64,000 nt of DNA from Vibrio agarilyticus (GCF_012641465.1 NZ_JABAIK010000004.1:1-64000); one strand, 5' to 3'. Positions 1-9,154 are shown, counted from the first letter of the stretch. Notes: generated from the sequence alone by a model not told the origin. Numbers and translations: made by a program.

Positions 1-269
1 TTTTTGTGACTCAATGAATACTGATTCTATCTTTCGATAGTGAATTGACTGTGCTCTTATTGGCTTTCACTTTTAAAAAAGTGAAACAAAACAGCTCAAG
101 GCTGATTTCCAACTTGAATTGGTCACTCAGTTCATTGAAATCAATTTGAAGCCTCTCTTTATATAAGAGAAGTTTCTAATTGGATTATCATCAACGAGTG
201 CCCACACAGATTGATAGGTTTATATTGTTAAAGAGCTTTCGTTCTTCGCTTTGCTCAGAACGGACGGCC
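1..269 (-). promoter_or_regulatory. 16S rRNA leader of a leftward rRNA operon
   Basis: Read on the minus strand, this stretch carries the antitermination boxA GCTCTTTAACAAT (224-236), which is the hallmark of a rRNA leader. It is followed by a leader with local hairpins, for example the inverted repeat around 67-86 and the paired tract near 165-172. It ends in ATTCATTGAGTCACAAAAA at the window edge, which resembles the bases just before mature 16S rRNA in vibrios. The 16S gene itself therefore lies just left of base 1 and is not in the window. That rRNA operon identity is inference from boxA, the promoters and the edge sequence. Confidence 0.85.
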
Positions 270-297
270 ATTTTAGCGATTTCGATTATACTGTCAA
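270..297 (-). promoter_or_regulatory. rRNA operon promoter P2
   Basis: On the minus strand TTGACA (292-297) and TAAAAT (270-275) are separated by 16 bases and followed by a GC-rich discriminator, GGCCGTCC. A GC-rich discriminator is typical of growth-rate and ppGpp-sensitive rRNA promoters. It lies about 35 bases before boxA. Confidence 0.8.
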
Positions 298-380
298 TGA
301 CTTTTTAATCGAATTTTCAACTTAATGCCTTGGCGCTACCAGTAAGTGTATTTAACACACCTCCCTGACAACGAGAGCGG

Positions 381-408
381 ATTATAGAGTGAAATTATTC
401 CCTGGCAA
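381..408 (-). promoter_or_regulatory. rRNA operon promoter P1
   Basis: On the minus strand TTGCCA (403-408) and TATAAT (381-386) are separated by 16 bases and followed by CCGCTCTC. It lies about 110 bases upstream of P2, the usual tandem arrangement of rRNA promoters. AT-rich sequence upstream (about 409-490) could hold an UP element or Fis sites, but I cannot mark these exactly. Bases 490-576 contain only a small hairpin (GGGGC/GCCCC) and no gene I can support. Confidence 0.75.
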
Positions 409-576
409 GCGTTATTTTAGTGACCACGCACCGTTTGAATGCAACTCAACCACTTCGCGCATTTTACAAACAAAATACACTTGATATACCGCGCTCCTAA
501 ATGCCTAAGGGGCAGACGCCCCACAAGCCACACAGCAAGCTCTGTCGTATGGCCTGTGAATAAGCACCTATTCGTT

Positions 577-714
577 TATACCCTTTCCACTTGAAGTTTC
601 AGCTGTGTTGGCTGGGTCTCACAAACCTCATCACACAATTCGTCTATATTCACGAAGTGCTCAGAGGCTTTGCTCGTTTGCCGCCTACCTGCAACCCCAA
701 GTTGTTTGGGTATA
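577..714 (-). repeat. ERIC-like repeat (copy 1)
   Basis: This 138-bp imperfect palindrome starts TATACCC and ends GGGTATA. It contains the ERIC-type core (AGGCGGCAAACGAGCAAAGC on the minus strand) and the terminal block ACTTGAAG. It ends four bases short of the clpB stop codon, so clpB mRNA reads straight into it. A second-structure role at the clpB 3' end is plausible but inferred. Confidence 0.85.
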
Positions 715-718
715 CGCG

Positions 719-3295
719 TTATAATTGGTGAATCAAGATTTGCTGGTTACTCTCCAACAATTGCACTTTTTTGTCAGGTACTATTCTTCCCGATAAAATT
801 TCTTTTGCCAATGGATTCTCAACACTTTGCTGAATTGCCCGTTTTAATGGCCGTGCGCCATATACTGGGTCAAACCCTACCTCGGCAATTAACTCAAGCG
901 CTTTCTCCGACACTTCCAGCTGGTATCCTCGTTCTTCCATTCGTTTAGCTAGTCGAGCAAGCTGAATAGAGGCAATCGACTTGATGTGCTCTTTACCTAG
1001 AGGGTGGAACACAACACTTTCATCAACTCGATTTAAAAACTCCGGTCTAAAGTGTTTGCTCACCACCTCCATTACCGCTGCTTTTATACCGTTGTAATCC
1101 AACGTGGCAAAATTCTCCTGAATACGCGATGAACCTAGATTCGATGTCATGATCACAACCGTATTACGAAAATCGACTGTGCGTCCTTGTCCATCGGTCA
1201 ATCGACCGTCATCCAATACCTGTAGTAAAATATTGAATACATCAGGGTGCGCTTTTTCTACCTCATCGAGCAAAATTACCGAATAAGGCTTTCGGCGAAC
1301 AGCTTCGGTTAAGTAGCCTCCCTCTTCGTAGCCGACGTAGCCAGGAGGCGCGCCGACCAATCGTGCGACAGAGTGCTTTTCCATAAATTCAGACATATCA
1401 ATGCGCACCATTGCATCTTCGCTGTCAAACATGAAGCTGGCTAAGGTCTTACACAGTTCCGTTTTACCCACGCCTGTCGGCCCTAAAAATAAAAATGAAC
1501 CAATTGGTTTATTTGGATCAGACAGCCCAGCTCGACTACGACGGATCGCGTTGGAAACGACCTCGACCGCTTCTTTCTGCCCTATCACTCGATTATGAAG
1601 CACTTCTTCCATTCGTAGCAGCTTCTCTTTTTCCGCTTCCAACATTTTGGATACGGGGATCCCGGTCTGCTTTGAGAGTACTTCGGCGATTTCGTTATCG
1701 GTGACTTTATTCCGTAGCAGCGTCATTTCCTGCATTTCAGCTTGTGTCGCGAGATCGAGTTGTTTTTCCAAATCAGGGATGCGCCCATATTGCAACTCAG
1801 ACATACGATTGAGATCGCCAGCGCGTCGGGCAATTTCCATATCCATTCGCGCTTGCTCTAACGCCGCTTTGATGTGCTGCGTACCAGATAATGCCGCTTT
1901 TTCCGCATTCCACACTTCTTCCAGCTCGGCAAATTCACGCTCGCGCTCATGCAACTCATCATTTAATATTTCAAGCCGTTTGGTACTCGCATCATCACTC
2001 TCATTACTTAAAGCTTGTTGCTCTATTTTGAGCTGAATAATGCGACGTTCCAATTTGTCGAGCGACTCAGGTTTTGAATCGATTTGCATTCGAATACTCG
2101 ATGCCGCTTCATCGATAAGATCAATCGCTTTATCAGGTAATTGACGGTCTGAAATGTAACGATGTGACAACGTGGCTGCTGCCACTATCGCCGGATCAGT
2201 AATTTCCACATGATGATGAAGCTCATAGCGCTCTTTTAATCCACGCAAAATGGCGATGGTATCTTCTACAGAGGGCTCATCGACCAGTACTTTTTGAAAA
2301 CGTCGCTCAAGCGCAGGATCTTTTTCAATGTATTGACGATATTCATCAAGTGTCGTCGCACCGACGCAATGCAGCTCCCCTCGCGCTAAGGCAGGTTTGA
2401 GCATATTCCCCGCATCCATTGAGCCTTCGCCTTTTCCAGCGCCCACCATAGTATGGATTTCATCAATGAAGAGAATGACATTGCCTTCTTCTTTTGCAAG
2501 TTCATTGAGCACCGATTTTAATCGCTCTTCAAACTCACCACGGTATTTTGCCCCAGCAATGAGCGAGCCCATATCGAGTGAGAGTACGCGGCGCCCTCTC
2601 AGACCTTCGGGAACCTCATTGTTGACGATGCGTTGCGCCAATCCTTCAACAATGGCGGTTTTACCCACGCCAGGCTCACCAATAATGACGGGGTTATTTT
2701 TCGTTCTGCGCTGCAGCACTTGAATGGTGCGGCGGATCTCGTCATCTCGACCAATGACAGGGTCCAGTTTTCCTTGCTCCGCTCGCTCTGTTAGATCTAT
2801 CGTGAATTTTTCTAACGCTTGACGCAATTCCTCGGCATTTTGATCGTTTACTTTTTGCCCGCCACGGATCTTTTCAATCGCTTGATTAACATTGGTTTCA
2901 GTTAACCCGACCTGTTTCAGCAGAGCACCAAGTGGGCCTTTGTCATCCAACGCTGCAATCAGGAATATCTCTGACGAGATGTAAGCATCTTGTCTTTTTT
3001 GCGCCACTTTGTCGCACAAATTAAACAAGGCACCCATTGAGCTCGACAGCTGCACATCCCCACCAATACCGCTCACTTTAGGCAAGCGATCTAGAATTTC
3101 AGCCAGTTTAGAACGCAGCTGCATTACATCAACATTAAGCATGGTCAATAGGGGACGAATCGGACTGCCATCTTGATCTAATAATGCCACCATGAGATGG
3201 ACGGGTTCGATGTATTGATGATCGCGACCGAGCGCAAGTGATTGCGCATCGGAGATCGCGATTTGAAATTTACTGGTAAATCGATCAAGACGCAT
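719..3295 (-). CDS. clpB: ATP-dependent disaggregase ClpB
   Basis: ClpB is a cytosolic hexameric AAA+ chaperone that threads aggregated proteins through its pore and works with DnaK/DnaJ/GrpE. The 858-residue length matches the family (857 in E. coli). An N-terminal Clp-N repeat domain is followed by the first ATPase domain with Walker A GEPGVGKT at residues 206-213. A coiled-coil middle domain (about 410-525) and a second ATPase domain with GPTGVGKT (about residue 606) come next. The ATG at 3295 follows AGGAAG at a suitable distance. The gene is last in a minus-strand run rluD-pgeF-clpB, has its own sigma-32-like promoter, and its stop abuts an ERIC-like repeat. Confidence 0.97.
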   Translation of the reverse strand: MRLDRFTSKFQIAISDAQSLALGRDHQYIEPVHLMVALLDQDGSPIRPLLTMLNVDVMQLRSKLAEILDRLPKVSGIGGDVQLSSSMGALFNLCDKVAQKRQDAYISSEIFLIAALDDKGPLGALLKQVGLTETNVNQAIEKIRGGQKVNDQNAEELRQALEKFTIDLTERAEQGKLDPVIGRDDEIRRTIQVLQRRTKNNPVIIGEPGVGKTAIVEGLAQRIVNNEVPEGLRGRRVLSLDMGSLIAGAKYRGEFEERLKSVLNELAKEEGNVILFIDEIHTMVGAGKGEGSMDAGNMLKPALARGELHCVGATTLDEYRQYIEKDPALERRFQKVLVDEPSVEDTIAILRGLKERYELHHHVEITDPAIVAAATLSHRYISDRQLPDKAIDLIDEAASSIRMQIDSKPESLDKLERRIIQLKIEQQALSNESDDASTKRLEILNDELHEREREFAELEEVWNAEKAALSGTQHIKAALEQARMDMEIARRAGDLNRMSELQYGRIPDLEKQLDLATQAEMQEMTLLRNKVTDNEIAEVLSKQTGIPVSKMLEAEKEKLLRMEEVLHNRVIGQKEAVEVVSNAIRRSRAGLSDPNKPIGSFLFLGPTGVGKTELCKTLASFMFDSEDAMVRIDMSEFMEKHSVARLVGAPPGYVGYEEGGYLTEAVRRKPYSVILLDEVEKAHPDVFNILLQVLDDGRLTDGQGRTVDFRNTVVIMTSNLGSSRIQENFATLDYNGIKAAVMEVVSKHFRPEFLNRVDESVVFHPLGKEHIKSIASIQLARLAKRMEERGYQLEVSEKALELIAEVGFDPVYGARPLKRAIQQSVENPLAKEILSGRIVPDKKVQLLESNQQILIHQL

Positions 3296-3337
3296 AAGCT
3301 TTCTTCCTACCTTACAAAATCAGTGCGAACAGTAAGA

Positions 3338-3366
3338 AGATGGTTTCGAGTTGAACGATTTTCAAG
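3338..3366 (-). promoter_or_regulatory. sigma-32 heat-shock promoter of clpB
   Basis: On the minus strand CTTGAAA (3360-3366) is followed after 14 bases by AACCATCT (3338-3345). This closely matches the RpoH consensus CTTGAAA-N14-CCCCATnT. It lies in the short gap between pgeF and clpB, where the sigma-32 promoter of clpB is found in E. coli. Confidence 0.75.
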
Positions 3367-3378
3367 TGGAGGGAATGA

Positions 3379-4134
3379 TTAAAACTGAGGTTCGATCCAG
3401 ATAAAGGTGGCTTGCCTTCCTGTCACACCATCTCGCCGATAAGAGTAGAAACGCTCGGGGTCAGCAAAGGTGCAGCAATCTGAGAAATAGATCTGATTCA
3501 CCCCAACTTGCCGCAAGCGCATTGCTGCCAGTTGAGGTAGATCCGCTAAATATTTCTTAGGCGTTTTAAGCAACGGCTCTGCAATAGCAAAAAACGCTTG
3601 CTCGGCCTGTGGCTGAACATCACAAAAAGCGTCACGCACATCTTCCCCGACTTCAAATGCTTTAGGCCCGATGGCGGGCCCAATCCAGGCCATGATGTCA
3701 CCTGTCATCAATGCGGCGGTTTTTTCAACGATACCATCGGCCAAACCTCGCCAACCCGCATGGACTGCCGCGACTTGATTGCCTTGTGTATTCGTTAGCA
3801 CAATAGGCAAACAATCCGCGGTCATGACGGCACAAACCACACCTGGTGTTGCAGTCCAAGATGCGTCCGCCGCAATAGCAGAGGCGCTGAACGTTCGATT
3901 TGGTTCAATCAGCTTAACCACATCGGTTGAGTGCGTTTGCTCAAGCCAAGTCGGAGGATTTGGCATCCCAAGTCGCGCTGCGATTTCACGCCGATTGGTA
4001 TTAACCGCCGTAGCATCATCTCCAACATGCAATCCAAGGTTCCAACCTTCATAGGGAAAGTGGGAGAAACCGCCTTCCCGAGTGGTTGAGATTGCCTTTA
4101 CCTGACTGGGCGCAGGCCAGTGTGCATGAATCAC
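3379..4134 (-). CDS. pgeF: Peptidoglycan editing factor / laccase-domain protein PgeF (YfiH)
   Basis: This 251-residue protein belongs to the DUF152/YfiH multicopper-oxidase-like family, called PgeF because the E. coli protein removes misincorporated residues from peptidoglycan precursors. Recognisable family signatures are the VHAGWRGL motif in the middle, the GPAIGP loop, and the C-terminal SDCCTF and YRRDG segments that contribute metal or active-site residues. The ATG lies 3 bases after the rluD stop, so the two are probably translated from one message. The same order, rluD-pgeF-clpB, is found in E. coli. I am sure of the family; the enzymatic role is taken from relatives. Confidence 0.92.
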   Translation of the reverse strand: MIHAHWPAPSQVKAISTTREGGFSHFPYEGWNLGLHVGDDATAVNTNRREIAARLGMPNPPTWLEQTHSTDVVKLIEPNRTFSASAIAADASWTATPGVVCAVMTADCLPIVLTNTQGNQVAAVHAGWRGLADGIVEKTAALMTGDIMAWIGPAIGPKAFEVGEDVRDAFCDVQPQAEQAFFAIAEPLLKTPKKYLADLPQLAAMRLRQVGVNQIYFSDCCTFADPERFYSYRRDGVTGRQATFIWIEPQF

Positions 4135-4137
4135 GGC

Positions 4138-5115
4138 TTAAAACTCGTCTGGTAATCCGTGGAGTTCAGTGTCTTCGCGCAATGCATCGGCCATGATCAC
4201 CATATCGTCTGGCACCGGCGCATGGAACTCGAGCTCTTCGCCAGTGATCGGGTGAGCAAACCGCAACATCACCGCATGCAGTGCTTGGCGGTCAAAACCA
4301 CGGATCATTTCTGCAAGCTCTTGCGTTGCGCCAGATGGAATGCGCGCACGTCCACCATAAGCCACATCACCCAACAGTGGATGTTGTAAATACGCCATAT
4401 GGACTCGAATTTGGTGAGTACGACCGGTTTCCAAACGCAAACGGATACGAGTGTGCTCACGGAAATGCTCTGCCACACGGTAATGCGTAACCGCCGGTTT
4501 ACCCATAGGACTCACAGCCATAAGGGTACGTTTGGTGCTGTGGCGACCAATCGGTTTATCTACTTTACCGCCAGCAGTCATACGACCAATGGCAATCGCT
4601 TCATATTCACGAGTGATGTTACGTTTTTGCAATGCGCGAACAAGGCGAGTTTGTGATTGAACAGTTTTTGCCACCACCATAAGACCGGTGGTGTCTTTAT
4701 CTAGACGGTGGACAATCCCCGCTCGAGGCACTTCGGCAATAGCAGGGAAATGAAACAAAAGGGCATTCAGAACCGTCCCATCTGGAGTTCCTGCACCAGG
4801 GTGCACCACAAAATCACGCGGCTTATTAATTACGATAATATCATCATCTTCATAAACGATATCCAGAGGAATGTCTTGCGCCTCCCAGCGCACCTCATCT
4901 TCCAGCTCCGCTTGAACGGTAATTTGCTCTCCACCCATCACTTTGGTACGAGGTTTTGTCACCACTTCACCGTTAACCGCTACGCGCCCATCCACTAACC
5001 ACTCTTTGAGGCGTGAACGTGAGAAATCGGCAAACAATTCTGCAATGGCTTGGTCCAAACGCTGGCCCAATTGACTATCTTTTACGGTATTTGTTAATTC
5101 TATCTGCTGAGCCAT
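4138..5115 (-). CDS. rluD: 23S rRNA pseudouridine(1911/1915/1917) synthase RluD
   Basis: RluD isomerises three uridines in helix 69 of 23S rRNA, a region at the subunit interface needed for normal ribosome assembly. The 325-residue protein has an N-terminal S4 RNA-binding domain (about 1-80) and the catalytic HRLDKDTTG motif, with the nucleophilic Asp at residue 139 as in E. coli. The RTHQIRVH motif further on is typical of the RluA family. It is the first gene of the minus-strand group rluD-pgeF-clpB and diverges from bamD across 136 bases, as in E. coli. Confidence 0.96.
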   Translation of the reverse strand: MAQQIELTNTVKDSQLGQRLDQAIAELFADFSRSRLKEWLVDGRVAVNGEVVTKPRTKVMGGEQITVQAELEDEVRWEAQDIPLDIVYEDDDIIVINKPRDFVVHPGAGTPDGTVLNALLFHFPAIAEVPRAGIVHRLDKDTTGLMVVAKTVQSQTRLVRALQKRNITREYEAIAIGRMTAGGKVDKPIGRHSTKRTLMAVSPMGKPAVTHYRVAEHFREHTRIRLRLETGRTHQIRVHMAYLQHPLLGDVAYGGRARIPSGATQELAEMIRGFDRQALHAVMLRFAHPITGEELEFHAPVPDDMVIMADALREDTELHGLPDEF

Positions 5116-5251
5116 ATCGAACTTTTTTAAAAACAGTGAGACTAAAGCTCACTACTGTGGAAAAATAGAGTATTACCTCATTGTATCTGTTACTGCTAAG
5201 AAAGTAACGGCAGGTCACAAAATATTTAGAACCAAGGAACCGACTCCTGAC

Positions 5252-5995
5252 ATGAAACTGCACACTTTATCAGGTCTACTTGCTCTGTCTTTGCTCGTAG
5301 GATGTGAAAGCACTGAACAGATTGTTCCAGATGTGCCACCCGCCGAGTTATACAACGACGCTCAAAATCAGCTTCAAGCTGGCAATTGGCTCACGGCAAT
5401 TGAAAAGCTTGAGGCGCTGGACTCACGTTATCCTTTTGGCGCGTATTCTGAGCAAGTGCAGCTTGACTTAATCTATGCGTATTACAAAAACGATGATTTG
5501 CCGCTCGGCCTCGCAACAATTGCGCGTTTCATGCGCCTAAACCCTACTCACGATAAAATGGATTGGGTGCTCTACATGCGTGGGCTTACTCACATGTCGC
5601 AAGATCGTAATTTTATGCATGACATTTTTAACACCAATCGTGCTGATCGCGATCCTGAGCCTGTTCGCAAAGCGTTTGACGACTTTAAGAAATTACTGCA
5701 GCGCTACCCCAACAGCCCTTACGCAGAAGATGCGCAATCACGCATGGTGGCGTTAAAAAATCGTCTTGCCGATTATGACTTAGCGACCGCTGATTTTTAT
5801 TTACGCCGCGAAGCGTGGATTGCAGCTATCAATCGCTGCCAAGAACTACAAAAGTCATTTCCAGACACGCAAGCTGCGCGCAAATGTCTGCCTATTCAGC
5901 TGTCAGCTTATCAAGCATTAAATCTAGCGGAAGGCATCGAGCGCACTGAGGCACTCATTCAGCTTAATCCGGTAACGCGCGACACCAACAACTAA
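5252..5995 (+). CDS. bamD: Outer-membrane assembly lipoprotein BamD
   Basis: BamD is the essential lipoprotein partner of BamA in the complex that folds beta-barrel proteins into the outer membrane. The 247-residue precursor starts with a short signal peptide and lipobox LVGC, putting the lipidated cysteine at residue 18. The rest is a set of tetratricopeptide-like helical repeats (for example the blocks starting AELYNDAQNQLQ and KAFDDFKKLLQRYPNSPYAE). It is divergent from rluD. A strong intrinsic terminator follows 22 bases after the stop. I looked for a sigma-E promoter in the 136-base upstream gap and did not find a convincing one. Confidence 0.95.
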   Translation: MKLHTLSGLLALSLLVGCESTEQIVPDVPPAELYNDAQNQLQAGNWLTAIEKLEALDSRYPFGAYSEQVQLDLIYAYYKNDDLPLGLATIARFMRLNPTHDKMDWVLYMRGLTHMSQDRNFMHDIFNTNRADRDPEPVRKAFDDFKKLLQRYPNSPYAEDAQSRMVALKNRLADYDLATADFYLRREAWIAAINRCQELQKSFPDTQAARKCLPIQLSAYQALNLAEGIERTEALIQLNPVTRDTNN

Positions 5996-6017
5996 GTCCG
6001 CTCAAACCAAACCACTC

Positions 6018-6045
6018 AAAGCAGCGTTCATAACGCTGCTTTTTT
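6018..6045 (+). terminator. Intrinsic terminator of bamD
   Basis: A perfect 9-bp stem, AGCAGCGTT/AACGCTGCT (6020-6028 with 6032-6040), has a 3-base loop and is followed by TTTTT. Confidence 0.9.
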
Positions 6046-6075
6046 ATCTCTAGTGAGATAGCTAAAGGCTCAAAC

Positions 6076-6184
6076 AAACGGCAAACGAACAAAGCCTCTG
6101 AACATATATGGGGATAGATGAACCATGTGATGAGGTTTGTGAGAGCTCGCCAACAACGCTGCAACTTCAAGTGGAAAGGGTATA
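6076..6184 (+). repeat. ERIC-like repeat, left-truncated (copy 2)
   Basis: The core CGGCAAACGAACAAAGCCTC, the GTGATGAGGTTTGTGAGAG block and the terminal GCAACTTCAAGTGG..GGGTATA are present. The left terminus (TATACCC to about base 30 of the element) is missing or unrecognisable. It lies between the bamD terminator and raiA. Bases 6185-6430 hold nothing else that I recognise. Confidence 0.75.
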
Positions 6185-6434
6185 AAGACAAAGAAACCGT
6201 ATTGAAGCAAGAAGACATGAAAAAACGTGAGGATTCTCTCACTTTAATGGCGTTTAAAAAAACATCAGACGAGAAATTTAGGCCGTAACAATGCACTAAA
6301 AACAGCGCGTTCTTAGCGATTAACCATTCCACTTTACGGGTTTTACTCACAATCACAAGTCATTTTCGACAATTGATGAAACAGTTCTTGCGGAAGATCA
6401 CATTCACCCATTCGACTCAAAAATAGCAAAAATT

Positions 6435-6452
6435 TCGTGATTTGTGTCACAA
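6435..6452 (+). promoter_or_regulatory. Possible CRP site upstream of raiA
   Basis: GTGA (6437-6440), six bases, TCAC (6447-6450) gives a perfectly symmetric GTGA-N6-TCAC core flanked by A/T, matching the CRP consensus. It is centred about 73 bases before the raiA start codon. A role in starvation or stationary-phase control of the ribosome hibernation factor would make sense but is inferred. Confidence 0.5.
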
Positions 6453-6516
6453 AAAAATCCTCAAAGAACGGTAGTCTGAACTTAACCCATGAGGGATGAC
6501 ACAGAGGAAACACTAT

Positions 6517-6846
6517 ATGAAAGTAAACATCACTGGCAAAAACATCGACATCACCTCTGCTATCCGCACGCACATCGAGAGCAAATTCAAGAAACTTGAA
6601 AAATGGCAAGTTGACATTATTGGCTGCCAAGCCACATTCAGCGAAGAGCCTAACAAACACATGCGCTTTGAGGCCGTGATTAAAGTACCTCGAGGCCAGC
6701 TTATCGCCTCTGCAACCAACGAAGATTTGTATGCCGCAGTTAATGAAGTAGAGCAAAAACTAGAACGACAACTCAACAAACTGCGCCATAAACCCGAAGC
6801 TCGCCGTGCTGATAAGCCAGAGCCCATGCTCGAAGAAGAGGAATAA
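6517..6846 (+). CDS. raiA: Ribosome-associated inhibitor / hibernation factor RaiA-HPF
   Basis: This 109-residue protein is of the short HPF/RaiA (YfiA) family, which binds in the decoding channel of the 30S subunit and silences ribosomes in stationary phase or cold shock. The start MKVNITGKNIDITSAIR is characteristic, as are the lysine/arginine-rich surface and the acidic tail EPMLEEEE that resembles RaiA. The ATG at 6517 follows AGAGGAAA; a reading frame 7 codons longer has no such signal. Position just upstream of pheA matches raiA in E. coli, so I prefer raiA over hpf. A CRP-like site lies upstream and a strong terminator downstream. Confidence 0.9.
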   Translation: MKVNITGKNIDITSAIRTHIESKFKKLEKWQVDIIGCQATFSEEPNKHMRFEAVIKVPRGQLIASATNEDLYAAVNEVEQKLERQLNKLRHKPEARRADKPEPMLEEEE

Positions 6847-6984
6847 GACCGATTCATATGGTCAGTTGCGTGAACGTTAACTCAGAGCAGTCTCTACATC
6901 TAGTGAATATAAGCATGAGGCCCTGATAGCACCGGCTGTTTACCCTGAGAAACACTCATTGAAGTAAATCAAAATGACTGACCT

Positions 6985-7013
6985 AAAATAGCGCCCAATG
7001 GCGCTATTTTTTT
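6985..7013 (+). terminator. Intrinsic terminator after raiA
   Basis: A 10-bp stem AAAATAGCGC/GCGCTATTTT with loop CCAATG is followed by TTTTTTT. It lies 138 bases beyond the raiA stop. Bases 6847-6984 contain no gene I can support. Confidence 0.85.
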
Positions 7014-7072
7014 GCTTGACGCTGTTATAGCGGATGCTTATTGTGTCTTAGCATCATGTATCCCGGTTATAT

Positions 7073-7340
7073 TATACCCAAGTGACCTCAAGATACTGGA
7101 TTCAGAGCCTACTCACTGGGCTGAGAGCAAGGCAAACAACGCAGCGAAATAGCCAGTCTATTTTCAAGTTGTTTAACGCAGCCGTCGGTTCAGTGATTGG
7201 CTCCCAAAGGGCGAGCTGCCTTGGTTCATCAGCTTTGTTGACGATTTTCGATTGAGAACCACTCAATCTTCAAATCTTCGCCTCACTGACAAACCAAGTC
7301 ATGCTCGCTGAACCATACATCTTGAGGTTACTTGGGTATA
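7073..7340 (+). repeat. MITE-like palindromic-ended repeat, copy B1 (268 bp)
   Basis: The element begins TATACCCAAGTGACCTCAAG and ends with the reverse complement of nearly the same sequence (CTTGAGGTTACTTGGGTATA). The interior shares long identical blocks with copies at 11731-12012 and 14137-14418, for example CAAGGCAAACAACGCA, GGTTCAGTGATTGGCTCCCA and TTTGTTGACGATTTTCGATT. Compared with those it lacks a short internal block after TTTAACGCA. It has no open frame of useful length, so it would need a transposase from elsewhere. It lies directly upstream of the pheA leader. Confidence 0.85.
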
Positions 7341-7394
7341 GAATGCCACCATCCCGCAATGGTATTTATTCTGGGCATATCAATAGAGCTAGCT

Positions 7395-7422
7395 AACCTC
7401 CAGCGCTTACGGAGGTTTTTTT
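7395..7422 (+). terminator. Terminator/attenuator hairpin immediately upstream of pheA
   Basis: The stem ACCTCC (7396-7401) with GGAGGT (7411-7416) is followed by a run of seven T, ending 18 bases before the pheA ATG. Such a position is that of an attenuator terminator; enterobacterial pheA is attenuated through a Phe-rich leader peptide. I see no Phe-rich short frame between the MITE end at 7340 and this hairpin, so the mode of control is open. Confidence 0.7.
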
Positions 7423-7439
7423 ATATAAGGAAAGCGAGA

Positions 7440-8618
7440 ATGAGCGAGCAAGCACTCTCACTGGATGAGATTCGATTAAGACTGAATGAATTAGATGACA
7501 AGTTACTGCAACTCCTTTCCGAGCGCCGCTCATTGAGTATCGAAGTTGCTAAAAGTAAAGTCGAAACGGCCAAACCGGTTCGTGATGCGACGCGCGAACA
7601 GCAACTTTTAGTGAAACTTATTACTAATGGTCGTGAAAAGTATCAATTGGATGCTCAGTACATCACTAAACTGTTTCACACCATCATCGAAGACTCTGTC
7701 TTATTGCAGCAAAGCTATTTACAAAATCTCGCAAATCCTCAGCACATTCGCAAGCCTCTGGCGCGTGTTGCCTTTTTAGGTTCCAAAGGCTCTTATTCCC
7801 ATCTGGCGAGCCGTGAGTATTTCAGCCGTCGTAATACTGAGCTTATCGAGCTCAATTGTGAGCGCTTTAAGGAAGTCACTCAAACCGTCGAATCTGGCCA
7901 TGCCGACTATGGCGTATTGCCGATTGAAAACACCAGTTCAGGTTCAATTAATGAAGTGTACGATTTACTCCAGCACACCACGCTCTACATTGTGGGAGAA
8001 TTAACACTGCCGATTGAACACTGCTTGGTCGGCACTCAAGATATTCGCCTTGAAGCCCTCACCACACTCTATTCGCACCCACAACCACATCAGCAATGCA
8101 GCGAATTTCTCAGTCGACTCAAAGGGGTGACACTCAAGACCTGTGCCAGTACTGCCGATGCAATGAAAAAAGTGAAAGCTCTAGGGCGCAGTGATGTTGC
8201 CGCGATTGGTAACGCATCAAGTGGTAAACTTTATGGTTTACAACCGATCCAAGGCAACATCGCCAATCAAACAGAAAATCACACGCGCTTTATTGTGGTC
8301 GCACGTAAAGCCGTTGAAGTGTCCCCTCAAATTCCAGCAAAAACCACCCTGATTATGTCGACGTCGCAAGAAGCCGGTTCGCTGGTTGAAACCCTTTTGG
8401 TTCTGCGTCGCTATGGCATTAACATGACAAAATTAGAGTCGCGCCCGATAATGGGTAACCCCTGGGAAGAGATGTTCTATGTTGACTTAGAGGCTCACCT
8501 TGCTGCAGACAATATGCAAGAGGCAATCCTTGAACTGACGAAACTGACCAAGCACCTCAAAGTGCTGGGCTGTTATCCCAGTGAAAACATCAAGCCCACT
8601 CAAGTTAAGTTGAATTAA
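7440..8618 (+). CDS. pheA: Bifunctional chorismate mutase / prephenate dehydratase PheA
   Basis: PheA converts chorismate to prephenate and then to phenylpyruvate, the committed branch to phenylalanine. The 392-residue protein has an AroQ-type chorismate mutase domain (about 1-95), a prephenate dehydratase domain with the NHTRF substrate motif, and a C-terminal ACT domain carrying the ESRP motif that binds Phe for feedback inhibition. I use the ATG at 7440 (MSEQALSLDEIR), which follows AAGGAAAGCGAGA; the open frame extends upstream through the terminator hairpin but that part is not protein-like. It is preceded by an attenuator-like hairpin and a MITE-like repeat, and followed after 5 bases by yjjX. 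Confidence 0.96.
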   Translation: MSEQALSLDEIRLRLNELDDKLLQLLSERRSLSIEVAKSKVETAKPVRDATREQQLLVKLITNGREKYQLDAQYITKLFHTIIEDSVLLQQSYLQNLANPQHIRKPLARVAFLGSKGSYSHLASREYFSRRNTELIELNCERFKEVTQTVESGHADYGVLPIENTSSGSINEVYDLLQHTTLYIVGELTLPIEHCLVGTQDIRLEALTTLYSHPQPHQQCSEFLSRLKGVTLKTCASTADAMKKVKALGRSDVAAIGNASSGKLYGLQPIQGNIANQTENHTRFIVVARKAVEVSPQIPAKTTLIMSTSQEAGSLVETLLVLRRYGINMTKLESRPIMGNPWEEMFYVDLEAHLAADNMQEAILELTKLTKHLKVLGCYPSENIKPTQVKLN

Positions 8619-8623
8619 CGCAT

Positions 8624-9154
8624 ATGACTCAACAAACAGTGGTCATTGCTTCGCGCAATCCGGCCAAAATCGCCGCGGTCGAAAGTGCGTTTCGCAGCAC
8701 TTGGCCTGCACAAGACTTTACTTTTGTCGGTTATAACGCCATTAGTGGTGTCGCCGCTCAGCCAATGAGCAGCGCTGAGACTCGTCTCGGTGCCAGAAAT
8801 CGCGTAGCTGATTCACAGCGCGCGCATCCTAAGGCGGATTTTTACGTTGGACTAGAAGCGGGCGTTGAAGAAGGGATGACTTTTGCTTGGATGGTCATTG
8901 AATCGAAAACACAGCGGGGAGAATCTCGCTCTGCCAGCTTGATGCTGCCTCCAGCGGTGGCCGCAGAACTCACGCCGACCAACGAGCTGGGCGATGTCAT
9001 GGACAGGGTCTTTGCCACCCATAACATCAAGCAACGCGGGGGTGCAATTGGCCTACTTACTGGCCATCAACTCACCCGCAGCTCGGTATACCACCAAGCG
9101 CTCGTACTCGCGTTAATTCCTTTTATTAACCCAACCCATTTTCCAACCTCGTAA
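8624..9154 (+). CDS. yjjX: Inosine/xanthosine triphosphatase YjjX
   Basis: YjjX is a cytosolic nucleotide house-cleaning enzyme that hydrolyses non-canonical ITP and XTP (the E. coli structure and activity support this). The 176-residue protein opens with the family motif VIASRNPAKIAAVESAF. It also has the conserved SSAETRLGARNR and FYVGLEAGVEE segments. It starts 5 bases after pheA and probably shares its message. In E. coli yjjX sits beside trpR and slt, the same neighbours as here. Confidence 0.93.
   Translation: MTQQTVVIASRNPAKIAAVESAFRSTWPAQDFTFVGYNAISGVAAQPMSSAETRLGARNRVADSQRAHPKADFYVGLEAGVEEGMTFAWMVIESKTQRGESRSASLMLPPAVAAELTPTNELGDVMDRVFATHNIKQRGGAIGLLTGHQLTRSSVYHQALVLALIPFINPTHFPTS

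Noticed and set aside
670-948. 92-codon plus-strand frame over the clpB 3' end
   Set aside because: It is antisense to clpB and partly inside an ERIC-like repeat, with no ribosome-binding site.
5964-6356. 130-codon minus-strand frame between bamD and raiA
   Set aside because: It crosses the bamD terminator and an ERIC-like repeat and has no protein-like features.
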